A stretch of DNA of 36,556 nucleotides from Salinisphaera orenii subsp. halophila YIM 95161 (GCF_003732545.1 NZ_AYKF01000081.1:1-36556), one strand, 5' to 3'; numbered from the stretch's first letter, positions 26,067-35,406 are shown. Numbers and translations are program-made. The notes: generated by a model not told the origin, from the letters alone.

Positions 26067-26399
26067 TCGGCGGTGCCGTTGCCGCTGAAGCACTGTCGGC
26101 CAGTCGCCCTTTGGAATGACGCCACGCGACGGGCAAACGGGTTCGGCGAACTGATGCGCCTGCGGCATGTGAGTTGGTGTGTCCCCGTATCAGAGCCACT
26201 GCGCTGTCGGTGCCATCCCACGTACCGCCGGTGGTCATGGTGAGCGGCTTCGGGTCGCGGCAAAATCGTACTCTGTGACAAATTACGCGATGGCTGGGTG
26301 AATATCTGGTCTCAGCGACAAAGCCTTCGGCCGTGACCTGATCCTAGGCTGTTCTTCAGGCGATACCCCGACTCAGGAGGGTAGCCCTGGAGGAGAGCA
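26067..26399. promoter_or_regulatory. Intergenic region before the hmf-like operon
   Basis: 333 bp between the amidase and the molybdenum subunit gene. It is less GC-rich in its second half (26260-26320) and contains GTGACAAA (26275-26282) and GCGACAAA (26315-26322), two similar octamers 40 bp apart, and a strong ribosome-binding site GGAGGAGAG (26389-26397) before ATG 26400. It presumably holds the operon promoter; I could not identify -35/-10 boxes with confidence, and I see no gene in it. Confidence 0.4.
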
Positions 26400-29393
26400 A
26401 TGCAGGCCCAGAGTACAGTCGAAGCACTTGGTCGCTTCGCCGAATGCGGCTACGCGCGTGAGCGGGTCGAGGACAACGCGCTTCTGCGCGGCGCCGGGCG
26501 TTTCGGCGACGATCTGGCGACGACGGCCGGCACGCTCCAGGCGGCGGTACTGCGTTCTCCACATGCGCATGCTCGCTTGCGTAAGTTAGATATAACGAGT
26601 GCGCTGGCCATCGACGGCGTGCACGCCGTGCTCACAGGAGAGGATGTGCGCGAGTGGGCGGCGCCATTTGCGGTCGGCGTGCGCCAGCCCATGCAACATT
26701 GGTGTCTGGCGGTCGATAAGGTGCGCTACGTGGGCGAGCCGGTCGCCGTGGTGGTGGCACGTGATCGCTATGTCGCTGAAGACGCGCTCGACGCCGTCGA
26801 GGCGGACTACGAACTGCTCGATCCGGTCGTTGATCCCGAAGTCGCGGCACAGGCGGATGCGCCGGTGTTGCACGAGGGCGTGGGGGCCAACGTCGTCAAT
26901 GACCGGCATTTTTCCTACGGGTCGCCTGATAAGGCGTTTGCCGAAGCCGCGCATCGCATCGCCTTGAAAGTGCGCTATCCACGTAGCTCCTGCACGCCTA
27001 TCGAATGCTATGTGGTGATCGCGGATTATGACGTGGCCGCGGGAACCTACGACGTGACCGCCAATTTCCAGGGCCCGTTCGCGTTGCACTCGGTCATGGC
27101 GCGCGCACTCAAGGTCGGGGCTTCCGGGCTGCGCTTGCGTACGCCGCCGGACTCGGGCGGCAGTTTCGGTATCAAGCAGGGCGTGTTCGCTTATGTGGTG
27201 CTCATGGCGCTGGCGGCCCGCAAGGCGGGTGCGCCGGTGAAGTGGGTCGAGGATCGGCTCGAGCATCTGCAGGCCTCGTCGTCGGCAACCAATCGAGTAA
27301 CCGAGATCGAAGCGGCGGTATCGGCCGAGGGGCGGATCAGCGCGTTACGCTATGACCAGCTCGATGATTGCGGCGCTTATCTGCGCGCGCCGGAGCCGGC
27401 GACCTTTTATCGCATGCACGGCACCCTGACCGGCGCCTACGACATCCAGCACCTGGAAGCGCGCAACCGCGTCGTGTTGACCAACAAGACGCCGACCGGG
27501 CTCAACCGGGGTTTCGGCGGGCCCCAGGTCTATTACGCGCTCGAGCGGTTGATGCAGCGGATTGCCGTCGCACTCGATCTCGATCCACTTGAGGTCATCC
27601 GTCGCAATCTGGTGCCGGCCGACGCCTTCCCCTATCGCGCGCCGGCCGGGTCTTTGCTGGACTCCGGCAACTATCAGAGCGCGATCGAGAAGGGGGCTGC
27701 CGAAGGCGGTCTGGACGAGCTCAAGCAGCGGCGCGATGCGGCACGGCGCGAAGGCCGGCTGTACGGCATCGGTTACTGCGCGGTGGTCGAACCCTCGATT
27801 TCGAACATGGGTTATATCACCACGGCCATGACGCCGGCCGAGCGCGAAAAAGCGGGCCCCAAGAACGGGGCGGTCGCGACCGCCACCGTTGGCGTCGATC
27901 CGCTCGGCGGCGTGACCGTGCACGTGTCCTCCACGCCGCAGGGCCAGGGGCATCGCACCGTGGCGGCCCAGGTCGTGGCCGACGTGCTCGGGCTCGAATT
28001 CGAGACCATCACCGTCAACGTCGAGCTCGATACCCAGAAAGACCCTTGGTCGAATGCTTCGGGCAATTATTCCAGCCGTTTCGCGGGCGCGGTCGCGGGT
28101 ACGGTGCACGAAGCGGCCAGTCGTATCCGCAAGCGGGTGGCCGCCATTGCGGCCCACCAGTTCGAGGTCGACGCATCGTGTATCCGTTTTGGCGACGGCC
28201 GGGTGACCGTTGCCGATGATGATCGTCTTTCGACATCGTTCAGGCGCATGGCCGGTACGGCCCATTGGGCCCCGGCGTTGTTGCCGGAGGGCGAGCCCGG
28301 CGGTCTGCGCGAAACCGCCTTCTGGAGCCCGCCGCAATTGGCGGCACCGGATGTCAACGACCATATCAACAGTTCGCTGTGCTACGGCTTCGTCTTCGAT
28401 TACTGCGGAGTCGAAATAGACAAGGTGACGGGCCGCGTGCGTCTCGATCGCTATGTGACCCTTCACGACGCCGGGCGAATTCTTAATCCAGCCGTGTTGG
28501 ATGGCCAGGTGCGCGGCGGCTTTGCCCAAGGCCTCGGTGCCGCGCTCATGGAAAAATTTGAATACGGCGCCGACGGCAGTTTTCAGGCCGGCACTCTGGC
28601 TGATTACCTCATCCCGACCACGATGGAAGTGCCGGAGCCGGTGATCCTGCATATGGAAACGCCGTCGCCGTTCACCCCGCTTGGTGCCAAGGGGGCGGGC
28701 GAAGGTAACAACATGAGCACGCCGGTCTGTATCGCCAATGCGGTGGCCGACGCGCTCGGCGAGTCGGATATCGAACTGCCGCTTACGCCCTCGCGGGTTC
28801 GCGCGATGATCGGTATCGACGAGCCGGACGCGCCCGAAGGCCTGGAGCCGATCAAACCGGCCGCCGGCAGCGGCTCTGCGTTGCAGGCCAGCGATAGCGT
28901 CGACATGCCGGGCGACCCGGCGACGGTCTTCGACGCCATGCTCGATCCGAAGATATTGGCCAAGATCATTCCGGGCTGCCACGACCTCCAGGCGGTGGGC
29001 GATAACGCCTATAAGGCCGACGTCACCGTTGGCGTTGGCATGATTCGGGCCCGCTACAAGGCGGACGTGAATCTGAGTGAGCTGGAGCCGCCACATGCTC
29101 TGAAACTCAGCGGTGTCGGGCGCAGCGCCATGGGCACGGCCGAGGGCAGTGCGCGTGTGCGCCTGACTGCTATCGAAGGCAATCGTACCCGGCTGGATTA
29201 CGACTACGAGGCCGCGATCGGCGGCAAGTTCGCGGCCGTGGGCGCACGCATGCTGCAGGGTGCGGCACGCGTGATCATCGGCCAGATCTTTTCCCGTCTG
29301 GCCGTCGAACTTGGCGGCGGCTCGAACGCCGGCTCGTGGATGAAACGCATCGTCGACCTGTTTCGCCGTCTCTTCGGCCGGAGCAAAAAATGA
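26400..29393 (+). CDS. hmfA: Molybdenum hydroxylase large subunit fused to a C-terminal CoxG-like domain; probable 2-furoyl-CoA dehydrogenase large subunit
   Basis: 997 aa. Residues about 10-800 are a xanthine-dehydrogenase-family molybdopterin subunit: small a/b hammerhead start (ALLRGAGRFGDDL ... HAHARLRKLDI), NRGFGGPQVYYALERL with Arg370, PQGQGHRT, and GAKGAGEGNN with catalytic Glu768. It lacks the CoxL AYxCSFR loop, so it is not CO dehydrogenase. Residues about 826-975 are a CoxG/SRPBCC domain (MPGDPATVFDAMLDPKILAKIIPGC), followed by a basic amphipathic tail (SWMKRIVDLFRRLFGRSKK). Large-medium-small-ligase-crotonase order matches hmfABCDE for 2-furoate, giving 5-hydroxylation of furoyl-CoA. 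Another acyl-CoA substrate remains possible. Confidence 0.72.
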   Translation: MQAQSTVEALGRFAECGYARERVEDNALLRGAGRFGDDLATTAGTLQAAVLRSPHAHARLRKLDITSALAIDGVHAVLTGEDVREWAAPFAVGVRQPMQHWCLAVDKVRYVGEPVAVVVARDRYVAEDALDAVEADYELLDPVVDPEVAAQADAPVLHEGVGANVVNDRHFSYGSPDKAFAEAAHRIALKVRYPRSSCTPIECYVVIADYDVAAGTYDVTANFQGPFALHSVMARALKVGASGLRLRTPPDSGGSFGIKQGVFAYVVLMALAARKAGAPVKWVEDRLEHLQASSSATNRVTEIEAAVSAEGRISALRYDQLDDCGAYLRAPEPATFYRMHGTLTGAYDIQHLEARNRVVLTNKTPTGLNRGFGGPQVYYALERLMQRIAVALDLDPLEVIRRNLVPADAFPYRAPAGSLLDSGNYQSAIEKGAAEGGLDELKQRRDAARREGRLYGIGYCAVVEPSISNMGYITTAMTPAEREKAGPKNGAVATATVGVDPLGGVTVHVSSTPQGQGHRTVAAQVVADVLGLEFETITVNVELDTQKDPWSNASGNYSSRFAGAVAGTVHEAASRIRKRVAAIAAHQFEVDASCIRFGDGRVTVADDDRLSTSFRRMAGTAHWAPALLPEGEPGGLRETAFWSPPQLAAPDVNDHINSSLCYGFVFDYCGVEIDKVTGRVRLDRYVTLHDAGRILNPAVLDGQVRGGFAQGLGAALMEKFEYGADGSFQAGTLADYLIPTTMEVPEPVILHMETPSPFTPLGAKGAGEGNNMSTPVCIANAVADALGESDIELPLTPSRVRAMIGIDEPDAPEGLEPIKPAAGSGSALQASDSVDMPGDPATVFDAMLDPKILAKIIPGCHDLQAVGDNAYKADVTVGVGMIRARYKADVNLSELEPPHALKLSGVGRSAMGTAEGSARVRLTAIEGNRTRLDYDYEAAIGGKFAAVGARMLQGAARVIIGQIFSRLAVELGGGSNAGSWMKRIVDLFRRLFGRSKK

Positions 29394-30211
29394 AGCCGGC
29401 AGCTTTCGATTATGCGCGGCCCGAAAGCCGCGGCGAGGTTCTCAAGCTGCTTGCCGATACGGGTAGCGATGCGCGCGTGCTCGCCGGCGGCCAATCGCTG
29501 ATGGCCGTACTCAATATGCGTCTGGCCGAGCCGGCGCTGGTCATCGATATCGGCGGCGTTGCCGATCTCGGCTATATCGAGATTCGTGACGACCGGCTCT
29601 GCATCGGCGCCAATACGCGCCAGGCCGAACTCCTTGCCTGGCCCGAACTCGCCGAGCATGCGCCGCTATTGGCCCGGGTAATGCCTTGGGTGGGCCATTT
29701 TCAGACCCGAAACCGGGGCACCGTCTGTGGTTCGATCACCCATGCCGACCCCAGCGCCGAGCTGCCGTTGAGTCTCGCAGTACTGGGCGGCGAGGTCGTG
29801 CTGGAACGCCGACACTGGCGCCGCGGCCGGCGCGTGGTGCCGGCTGCCGAATTCTTCCAGGGCCTGCTCACCACCGCGCGCGAGCCCGATGAGCTGTTAA
29901 CCGAGGTGCGCTTCCCCTTAGCGCGCGCGGACCATGACTACCGGTTTACCGAAGTGGCCATGCGCCACGGCGATTTCGCGCTGGTAGCGCTGGCAGCGGT
30001 GATCGGCCCGGACGAGATCGTGCTGGGCGCCGGCGGGGTGGCCGACCGGCCGGTGGTTCGACGTATACCGCGCGACCGCGATTTCGACACCGAACTGAAT
30101 ATCTTCGCCTGGTCTCTCGGCGCCGAGAGCGATGCCCATGCCTCGGCGGCCTACCGGCGCCAGCTGGTTCGAGAGTTGGGACACAAGCTATTGACGCAGG
30201 CAACGCCATGA
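29390..30211 (+). CDS. hmfB: Molybdenum hydroxylase FAD-binding medium subunit; probable 2-furoyl-CoA dehydrogenase FAD subunit
   Basis: 273 aa, starting at the ATG that overlaps the hmfA stop (ATGA, 29390-29393). CoxM/XdhB-type FAD protein with the flavin-binding motifs LAGGQSLMAVLNMRLAEPALVIDIGG (near residues 33-60) and NRGTVCGSITHADPSAELPL (near 103-122), then the CO-dehydrogenase-flavoprotein C-terminal domain. Passes electrons from the Fe-S subunit to its acceptor. In the trimer the subunit order Mo-FAD-FeS follows furoyl-CoA dehydrogenase clusters. It ends in an ATGA overlap with hmfC. Confidence 0.8.
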   Translation: MKPAAFDYARPESRGEVLKLLADTGSDARVLAGGQSLMAVLNMRLAEPALVIDIGGVADLGYIEIRDDRLCIGANTRQAELLAWPELAEHAPLLARVMPWVGHFQTRNRGTVCGSITHADPSAELPLSLAVLGGEVVLERRHWRRGRRVVPAAEFFQGLLTTAREPDELLTEVRFPLARADHDYRFTEVAMRHGDFALVALAAVIGPDEIVLGAGGVADRPVVRRIPRDRDFDTELNIFAWSLGAESDAHASAAYRRQLVRELGHKLLTQATP

Positions 30212-30723
30212 CCCGTATCGCAGCGAATACCCCGTGCCGGGTACGTTTGATTCTGAACGGCAAGGAGCGCGTGGGGCAGGCCGAGTCGCGCATGCTCTTG
30301 AGCGACTTCATTCGGCATGAGCTGGGTGCCACCGGTACCCACCTCGGCTGTGAGCACGGCGTGTGCGGTGCCTGCACGGTACGCGTGGACGGCGTGGCGT
30401 CGCGAGCCTGTTTGATGCTGGCCGTACAGGCCGAGGGCCGGCGTATCGATACCGTCGAAGGATTGTGCGACGGCGATGCACTCGGTGACCTGCAGGCCGC
30501 CTTCAAGCGACACCACGCCCTGCAATGCGGCTTTTGCACCGCCGGCATTCTCAACTCCTGCGCCGAATTTCTCGACAAGACACCCGAGCCGAGCGAACTC
30601 GATGTTCGCGACATGCTCTCGGGCCATCTATGCCGATGCACGGGCTATACCGGCATCGTCGCCGCCGTACTCGAAGTCGCCGCCCAACGTCGCGGCGCGC
30701 CACCGGAGACGTCGCATGTTTGA
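30208..30723 (+). CDS. hmfC: Molybdenum hydroxylase [2Fe-2S] small subunit; probable 2-furoyl-CoA dehydrogenase Fe-S subunit
   Basis: 171 aa. Carries both [2Fe-2S] clusters: the plant-type one with Cys48, Cys53, Cys56 and Cys68 (GCEHGVCGACTVRVDG) and the second with Cys107, Cys110, Cys142 and Cys144 (QCGFCTAGIL ... LCRCTGYTGI). Relays electrons between the molybdenum centre and the FAD subunit. Start ATG 30208 overlaps the hmfB stop, and its own end overlaps the ligase start by 8 bp. Confidence 0.85.
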   Translation: MTRIAANTPCRVRLILNGKERVGQAESRMLLSDFIRHELGATGTHLGCEHGVCGACTVRVDGVASRACLMLAVQAEGRRIDTVEGLCDGDALGDLQAAFKRHHALQCGFCTAGILNSCAEFLDKTPEPSELDVRDMLSGHLCRCTGYTGIVAAVLEVAAQRRGAPPETSHV

Positions 30724-32257
30724 TCTCGGACGCACGCTGCTGGCTGCCGTCGAACGCCGGCCCGACGCGCCGGCCATTACCGATGGCACAGTGCGATTTA
30801 CGTATCGCGAGTGGTTCGACAAGACTCAGGCAATCGCCAACGGCCTCGAAACCCTTGGCCTGGCGCGCGGCGATCACTTGCTGGTGATAATGCAGAATCG
30901 CTGGCAGATGGCGGCGCTGCATTGGGCCTGTCAGTTTGCCGGCATCATCGTCACGCCGCTGAACTGGCGCAGCAAGGCCGATGAAATCGACTATTGCATC
31001 GCGGACGCCGAGGTCAAGGCCGTGGCGTTCGACGCTTCCTGCAGCGAGGCAATCGCCAGCTGCCAGGAACTGGGCGATCGGCCATTAATCGCGACCGACG
31101 ATGCAGTGGCCGACCGCGCCATGTCGTTCTCGGCGCTGGCCGCGCATGCGCCGCCGACGCTCATTCGGCGTGCGGAGGCCGATGACTGGTCGCTGATGCT
31201 CTATACCTCCGGCACCAGTGGTCGTCCGAAAGGCGTGCCGCGCCGGCATCGCGCAGAGCGCGCGGCCGCGCTTGCGCATGTCGCCCAGAATCTCTATCGA
31301 CAGGACGAATGCACCCTGGGTGTCATGCCGCTGTATCACACCATGGGGGTGCGCTCGTTGCTGGCGATGGCCCTGATCGACGGGCATTTCGTATGTATCC
31401 CGCGTTTCGATCCCGCGGCCACGATCGGCGCCATCGAAAGCGCCGGCGTCACCAATCTCTATCTCGTGCCGACGCTGTATCACATGCTGCTCGAGCATTC
31501 GGATTTCTCGCAAGAGCGCGTCGCGAGCGTCACCAAGATCGGATTCGCGGGTGCGCCCATGAGCGACGGCCTCATGCAGCGTGTCGAGGCGGCGTTCCAA
31601 CCCGAGCTGTTCGTCAATCATTACGGCAGCTCCGAAGTCTATACCTATACCATCGACCAACAGGCCGCGCGCAAGCCCGGCTCCTCAGGTCGTGCGGCGC
31701 TTAATCAGCGCATTCGTGTGGTCCCGATTGGGGCCGACAGTCCGGATACGTCTGCGGCCGTTGGCGAAGAGGGCGCCATCGTCGCTGACATGGCCGGCGA
31801 TGAGGCATTCGAAGGCTACTGGAAACGTCCTGAAGCCGACGCGAAATCTCTCAAACATGGCTGGTTCTTCACCGGCGATACCGGCTATTTCGATCACGAG
31901 GGCGATCTGTTCGTGACCGGGCGCCTGGACGATCTGATCATCACCGGCGGTGAGAATGTCAGCCCCGTGGATGTCGAGAACGCACTGTCCACGCACCCCG
32001 CGGTTGCCGAGGTGGCGGTCGCCGGCCTCGCGGATGAGCAGTGGGGCAAGGTCGTGACTGCCTTCATCAAGCGCCGCGAGGCCGTGGACGAGCAGGCGCT
32101 GCAGGAACACTGCCTGAATTCGGGCCTGGCGAACTTCAAGCGGCCGCGGCGCTATGTCTTCGTCGAGGAAATACCTAAATCTGCCGTTGGCAAGGTTTTG
32201 CGTCGCGAACTGGTCGCCGAGCGCTATGTCGTCGACGGCGCCAACACCCCCTCATGA
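30716..32257 (+). CDS. hmfD: Acyl-CoA synthetase, probable 2-furoate-CoA ligase
   Basis: 513 aa from ATG 30716, which overlaps the hmfC end by 8 bp; the same frame is open upstream but that region is inside hmfC. AMP-forming ligase with the nucleotide loop YTSGTSGRPKG at residues 163-173, YGSSEVYTYT, the GWFFTGDTGYFDHEGDLFVTGRLDD hinge (A7/A8) and the catalytic Lys in PKSAVGKVLRREL near residue 497. Activates a carboxylic acid to its CoA thioester; given its place after a molybdenum hydroxylase trimer and before a crotonase, 2-furoate is the best guess. An alternative aromatic acid cannot be excluded. Confidence 0.72.
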   Translation: MFDLGRTLLAAVERRPDAPAITDGTVRFTYREWFDKTQAIANGLETLGLARGDHLLVIMQNRWQMAALHWACQFAGIIVTPLNWRSKADEIDYCIADAEVKAVAFDASCSEAIASCQELGDRPLIATDDAVADRAMSFSALAAHAPPTLIRRAEADDWSLMLYTSGTSGRPKGVPRRHRAERAAALAHVAQNLYRQDECTLGVMPLYHTMGVRSLLAMALIDGHFVCIPRFDPAATIGAIESAGVTNLYLVPTLYHMLLEHSDFSQERVASVTKIGFAGAPMSDGLMQRVEAAFQPELFVNHYGSSEVYTYTIDQQAARKPGSSGRAALNQRIRVVPIGADSPDTSAAVGEEGAIVADMAGDEAFEGYWKRPEADAKSLKHGWFFTGDTGYFDHEGDLFVTGRLDDLIITGGENVSPVDVENALSTHPAVAEVAVAGLADEQWGKVVTAFIKRREAVDEQALQEHCLNSGLANFKRPRRYVFVEEIPKSAVGKVLRRELVAERYVVDGANTPS

Positions 32258-32280
32258 AACCCCATAACAGGACTGCACTA

Positions 32281-33084
32281 ATGGATCAGGAACTCATCGA
32301 CCGCGCACTCGGCGCCGCGCACGACGGCTTTAGCGTGAGCGTGGACGTCGAGCGCGAGCGTGCCGATATCGTACTGGAGCGTCCGCCGCTCAACGTCATC
32401 TCCATGCCCCAGCGTGACCAGCTGCGTGCGGTGTTCGAAGCACTTGATGCGCACGACGGCGTCCGGGTGATCGTGCTGCGCGCAGTGGGCGAACACTTTT
32501 CCAGTGGCGGCAACATACGCGGTTTCCTGGAGGCATCCCCCGAGCACGTCTCCAAGCTCGCGGACAACGTGGCTGCGCCCGAGCGCTGCAGCAAGCCGGT
32601 GATCGCGGTCAATCATGGCTACTGTTTCGGGGTGGGCTTCGAGCTGTCGCTGGCCTGCGATTTCCGCATCGTCGGCGAGAGTTGTCGATATGCACTGCCG
32701 GAACAGAACCTCGGCCAGATTCCCGGCTCGGGTGGCTCCGCGCGGCTGCAGAAGATGATCGGCATTGCCCGTACCAAACACATGGTCATGCGCTCCAAGC
32801 GTATTCCGGGCGCGACGGCGCTGGACTGGGGCATTGCAATCGAATGCGTTCCGGATGCCGAACTCGAAGCCGCAACCGATGCGCTGGTCGATGAACTGCG
32901 CCGCTTCTCGCCGCTGGCCCAGCGTACCGCCAAACGATTGATCAACGACGGCGAGAACTCGCCGTTGTCGGTCGCCATCGAGATGGAAGGCCACTGCTAT
33001 GCCCGTCTGCGTACGTCGGACGATTTCCGCGAAGGCGTGGAAGCCTTCGGCGAGAAGCGCAAGGCAGCATTCCGCGGCAGCTGA
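32281..33084 (+). CDS. hmfE: Crotonase-family hydratase/hydrolase, probable 2-oxoglutaroyl-CoA hydrolase
   Basis: 267 aa from ATG 32281, with AGGA at 32269-32272 (spacing 8). An ATG at 32254 overlaps the hmfD stop in the style of the upstream genes, and adds nine residues; either may be used. Crotonase motifs: HFSSGGNIRGFL (residues 72-83) and GYCFGVGFELSLACDFR (113-129), with both hydratase glutamates, Glu121 and Glu141, at the 20-residue spacing of enoyl-CoA hydratase. HmfE of the furoate pathway is a crotonase-fold enzyme that finishes the route to 2-oxoglutarate. Function inferred from order. Confidence 0.72.
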   Translation: MDQELIDRALGAAHDGFSVSVDVERERADIVLERPPLNVISMPQRDQLRAVFEALDAHDGVRVIVLRAVGEHFSSGGNIRGFLEASPEHVSKLADNVAAPERCSKPVIAVNHGYCFGVGFELSLACDFRIVGESCRYALPEQNLGQIPGSGGSARLQKMIGIARTKHMVMRSKRIPGATALDWGIAIECVPDAELEAATDALVDELRRFSPLAQRTAKRLINDGENSPLSVAIEMEGHCYARLRTSDDFREGVEAFGEKRKAAFRGS

Positions 33085-33141
33085 CGCGCATCGCGAGGCG
33101 ACCGGTCTGGCGTGGCTTGATACACGGACGAGGAGGTGATG

Positions 33142-34422
33142 ATGACAGAACAACAAATAGCCTCGAATTCCGCCATGGCCGGCGAGCCCAGTTTTCGAAA
33201 AGGTGTGGGCGCACTGCGCGGCGCGTTGACACTCAAGGCTTTCAGTGCCGGTACGGTGGCCTCGATCTTTGGCTGTACCGGACCGGCACTGATCATCATC
33301 AGCGCGGCCGATGCGGGGCACCTCACGGGTGGACAGACGGTCGCCTGGCTGATGTCGGTCTACATTCTCGGGGCCATAATCAGCCTGGTCATGGCGTTGC
33401 GCTATCGCCAGCCGATTACCGGCGCCTACTCGATTCCGGGTGCCGCAATCCTCGTGGGCGCGCTCGGAACCGTCAATTTCAACGAAGCCGTAGGCGCATT
33501 CATCATGAGCGGGGTGGTGATCCTGCTGCTGGGGCTGTCCGGCGTGATCGGTCGCATTATGCGCTGGTTGCCCATGCCGATTGTCATGGCCATGATTGCC
33601 GGCGCGTTGATTCGATTCGGTACCGGTGCGGTGGATGCGGTCAGCAACGCACCCGCTGTGGCCGGGTCGGCCGTTCTGGCTTATCTACTTGCGGCGCGTC
33701 TGCTGCGGTCGGTCCCGCCGGTGCTGGCTGCGCTCGTGGTCGGGCTCGTCGCATCGCTTGCTTTCGGCATGCTGCAGCCCGCGGACGTGCCGCTGGCTTT
33801 TACCGGCCCCGAACTGACCGCGCCGTCATTCACTCTCAACGGTTTTCTAGCTATTTCCCTGCCGTTGAGCCTGTTGATCATTGGCGCCGAAAACGCACAG
33901 GCAACTGGCGTGCTCATGGCGGAAGGGTATCGGCCGCCGGTGAACGCCATGACCATCATCAGCGGGATCGGGGGCATTCTGGCCGGTATATTTGGAGGCC
34001 ACAACGCCAATATCGCCGGACCGATGACCGCGATCTGCTCGTCTGAAGAAGCCGGCGACGACAAGGAGAAGCGCTTCGGCGCCACGATCGTCAATGCAGT
34101 GTTGTTCGGGGTATTCGGCCTGGTGGCCGGTGTGGCCGTGCCGTTCGTGCTTGCCTTACCCAAGCCTTTGATCATGGTAGTGGGCGGACTAGCGATGATC
34201 AGCGTACTCCTGCTCGCGTTTCAACAGGCTTTTTCCCGTCAGCTGGGTCATCAGACCGGCGCGTTCGTGGCTCTGGTCGTGGCCATGAGCAACATAACGC
34301 TATTCGGTATCAGTGCTCCATTCTGGGCGCTCGTGTTCGGTGTGCTCGTTTCGCTGATACTCGAGCGCTCGCCCGGCCCGCACGCCGAGGAGCGTCCCTC
34401 GGCTACGACCGGAACCCACTGA
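33142..34422 (+). CDS. benE: BenE-family aromatic acid/proton symporter
   Basis: 426 aa from ATG 33142, with AGGAGG at 33131-33136 (spacing 5); earlier GTG and ATG codons in frame (33136, 33139) overlap or crowd that site. About twelve hydrophobic membrane segments. Motifs typical of BenE benzoate transporters: YSIPGAAILVGALGTVNFNEAVGAFIMSG, LPMPIVMAMIAGALIRFGTGAV, GAENAQATGVLMAEGYRPPVNA and GGHNANIAGPMTAICSSEEAG. It follows hmfE by 57 bp and probably imports the acid used by this operon, plausibly 2-furoate, a benzoate analogue in size. Symbol denotes the family, not a proven benzoate role. Confidence 0.82.
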   Translation: MTEQQIASNSAMAGEPSFRKGVGALRGALTLKAFSAGTVASIFGCTGPALIIISAADAGHLTGGQTVAWLMSVYILGAIISLVMALRYRQPITGAYSIPGAAILVGALGTVNFNEAVGAFIMSGVVILLLGLSGVIGRIMRWLPMPIVMAMIAGALIRFGTGAVDAVSNAPAVAGSAVLAYLLAARLLRSVPPVLAALVVGLVASLAFGMLQPADVPLAFTGPELTAPSFTLNGFLAISLPLSLLIIGAENAQATGVLMAEGYRPPVNAMTIISGIGGILAGIFGGHNANIAGPMTAICSSEEAGDDKEKRFGATIVNAVLFGVFGLVAGVAVPFVLALPKPLIMVVGGLAMISVLLLAFQQAFSRQLGHQTGAFVALVVAMSNITLFGISAPFWALVFGVLVSLILERSPGPHAEERPSATTGTH

Positions 34423-34557
34423 TTTTCCATGGGCTGACGCTATCGCCAACGTGGCTTGGTACCTGCGGTGTTAGCCAGTGGTAATGTGACGCTATGACAA
34501 ACACTATCGATGCCGAAGCGTATTGCTGCGCTCGGAGCATCGACGGAGGATATCGCG

Positions 34558-35406
34558 ATGTCGATCGCACAGCGCGTGCTGCACGGCGATTTCGGCCGGG
34601 TCGCCCTGCTGGATATGGACAAACCGCTGGTGCCGCATGCTCATTCAGAGTGCCATGTGCTGCTCAAGGCAACGGGCGCTGATACCTATTTTTCGGTTAA
34701 CGGCCAGAAGCAGTTGCTCACGGATGAGACCGCCGTACTGGTCAACGCCTGGGAGCCGCACTACTACGCCCACCAGCCCGCCGCGCCGCGTACGCTCATT
34801 CTGGCACTGTATATCGAGCCCAGCTGGCTGGCTGCTTTACAGCGCCCATTGGCCTTGAGTGCACGCCCGGATTTCTTCCTACGGCGGGGCGTGCAGTTGA
34901 ATCGGCCGATGCGTCGCATTGCCGATGCGCTGATCGCGGAAATGATGTCCTTCACACTCAGCAATCAGGATCTGATGCAGGAACTGCTGTCCGATCTTAC
35001 GGTGTCGATCTGTGAGTCGTTTTCGGATTATCGACACCTCGACAGGATGCGGGTCATAGCGCCGTCCGGTTTTTACGACGGTCGGATACGCCGGGCCAAT
35101 CAGTATTTGATGGACCACTACGCCGAAGATATCCGTATGGACGAACTAGCAGCGCGGTGTGGTTTGTCGCGTGCCCATTTCTTTGCGTTGTTTCGCAAGA
35201 ACACCGGCATCACACCGCATCTGATGCATAACATGATCCGCATGAAAAAAGCCTGCGAATCGCTCGGCTCGGCGCGCAGCGGTTCGCTGGGCAATATCTC
35301 CGAGTCCCTCGGTTTTCCCGAACAAGGGCACTTCACGCGTTTTTTCCGTAATCATCTCGGTGCCGCGCCCAGCCAATACCAGCGCGTGGTCGACCGCTAC
35401 AGCTAG
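34558..35406 (+). CDS. AraC-family transcriptional regulator, copy 1 of a tandem pair
   Basis: 282 aa from ATG 34558, with GGAGGA at 34545-34550 (spacing 7); the frame is open 16 codons upstream, but only this start matches the second copy. N-terminal cupin-like ligand domain (GDFGRVALLDMDKPLVPHAHSECHVLLKATGAD), C-terminal double helix-turn-helix (IRMDELAARCGLSRAHFFALFRKNTGITP; GNISESLGFPEQGHFTRFFRNHLG). Downstream of benE in the same direction. A regulator of the hmf-like operon is the simplest reading; characterised hmf clusters use a LysR-type HmfR, as I recall. Confidence 0.82.
   Translation: MSIAQRVLHGDFGRVALLDMDKPLVPHAHSECHVLLKATGADTYFSVNGQKQLLTDETAVLVNAWEPHYYAHQPAAPRTLILALYIEPSWLAALQRPLALSARPDFFLRRGVQLNRPMRRIADALIAEMMSFTLSNQDLMQELLSDLTVSICESFSDYRHLDRMRVIAPSGFYDGRIRRANQYLMDHYAEDIRMDELAARCGLSRAHFFALFRKNTGITPHLMHNMIRMKKACESLGSARSGSLGNISESLGFPEQGHFTRFFRNHLGAAPSQYQRVVDRYS

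Noticed and set aside
27345-29096. 583-codon minus-strand open frame across hmfA
   Set aside because: Antisense to the molybdenum subunit; no domain recognised.
26400-29393. Reading the molybdenum subunit as aerobic CO dehydrogenase CoxL
   Set aside because: The CoxL active-site loop with its S-bound copper Cys (AYxCSFR) is absent; the protein has NRGFGGPQ, and the genes next to it are CoA-pathway genes.
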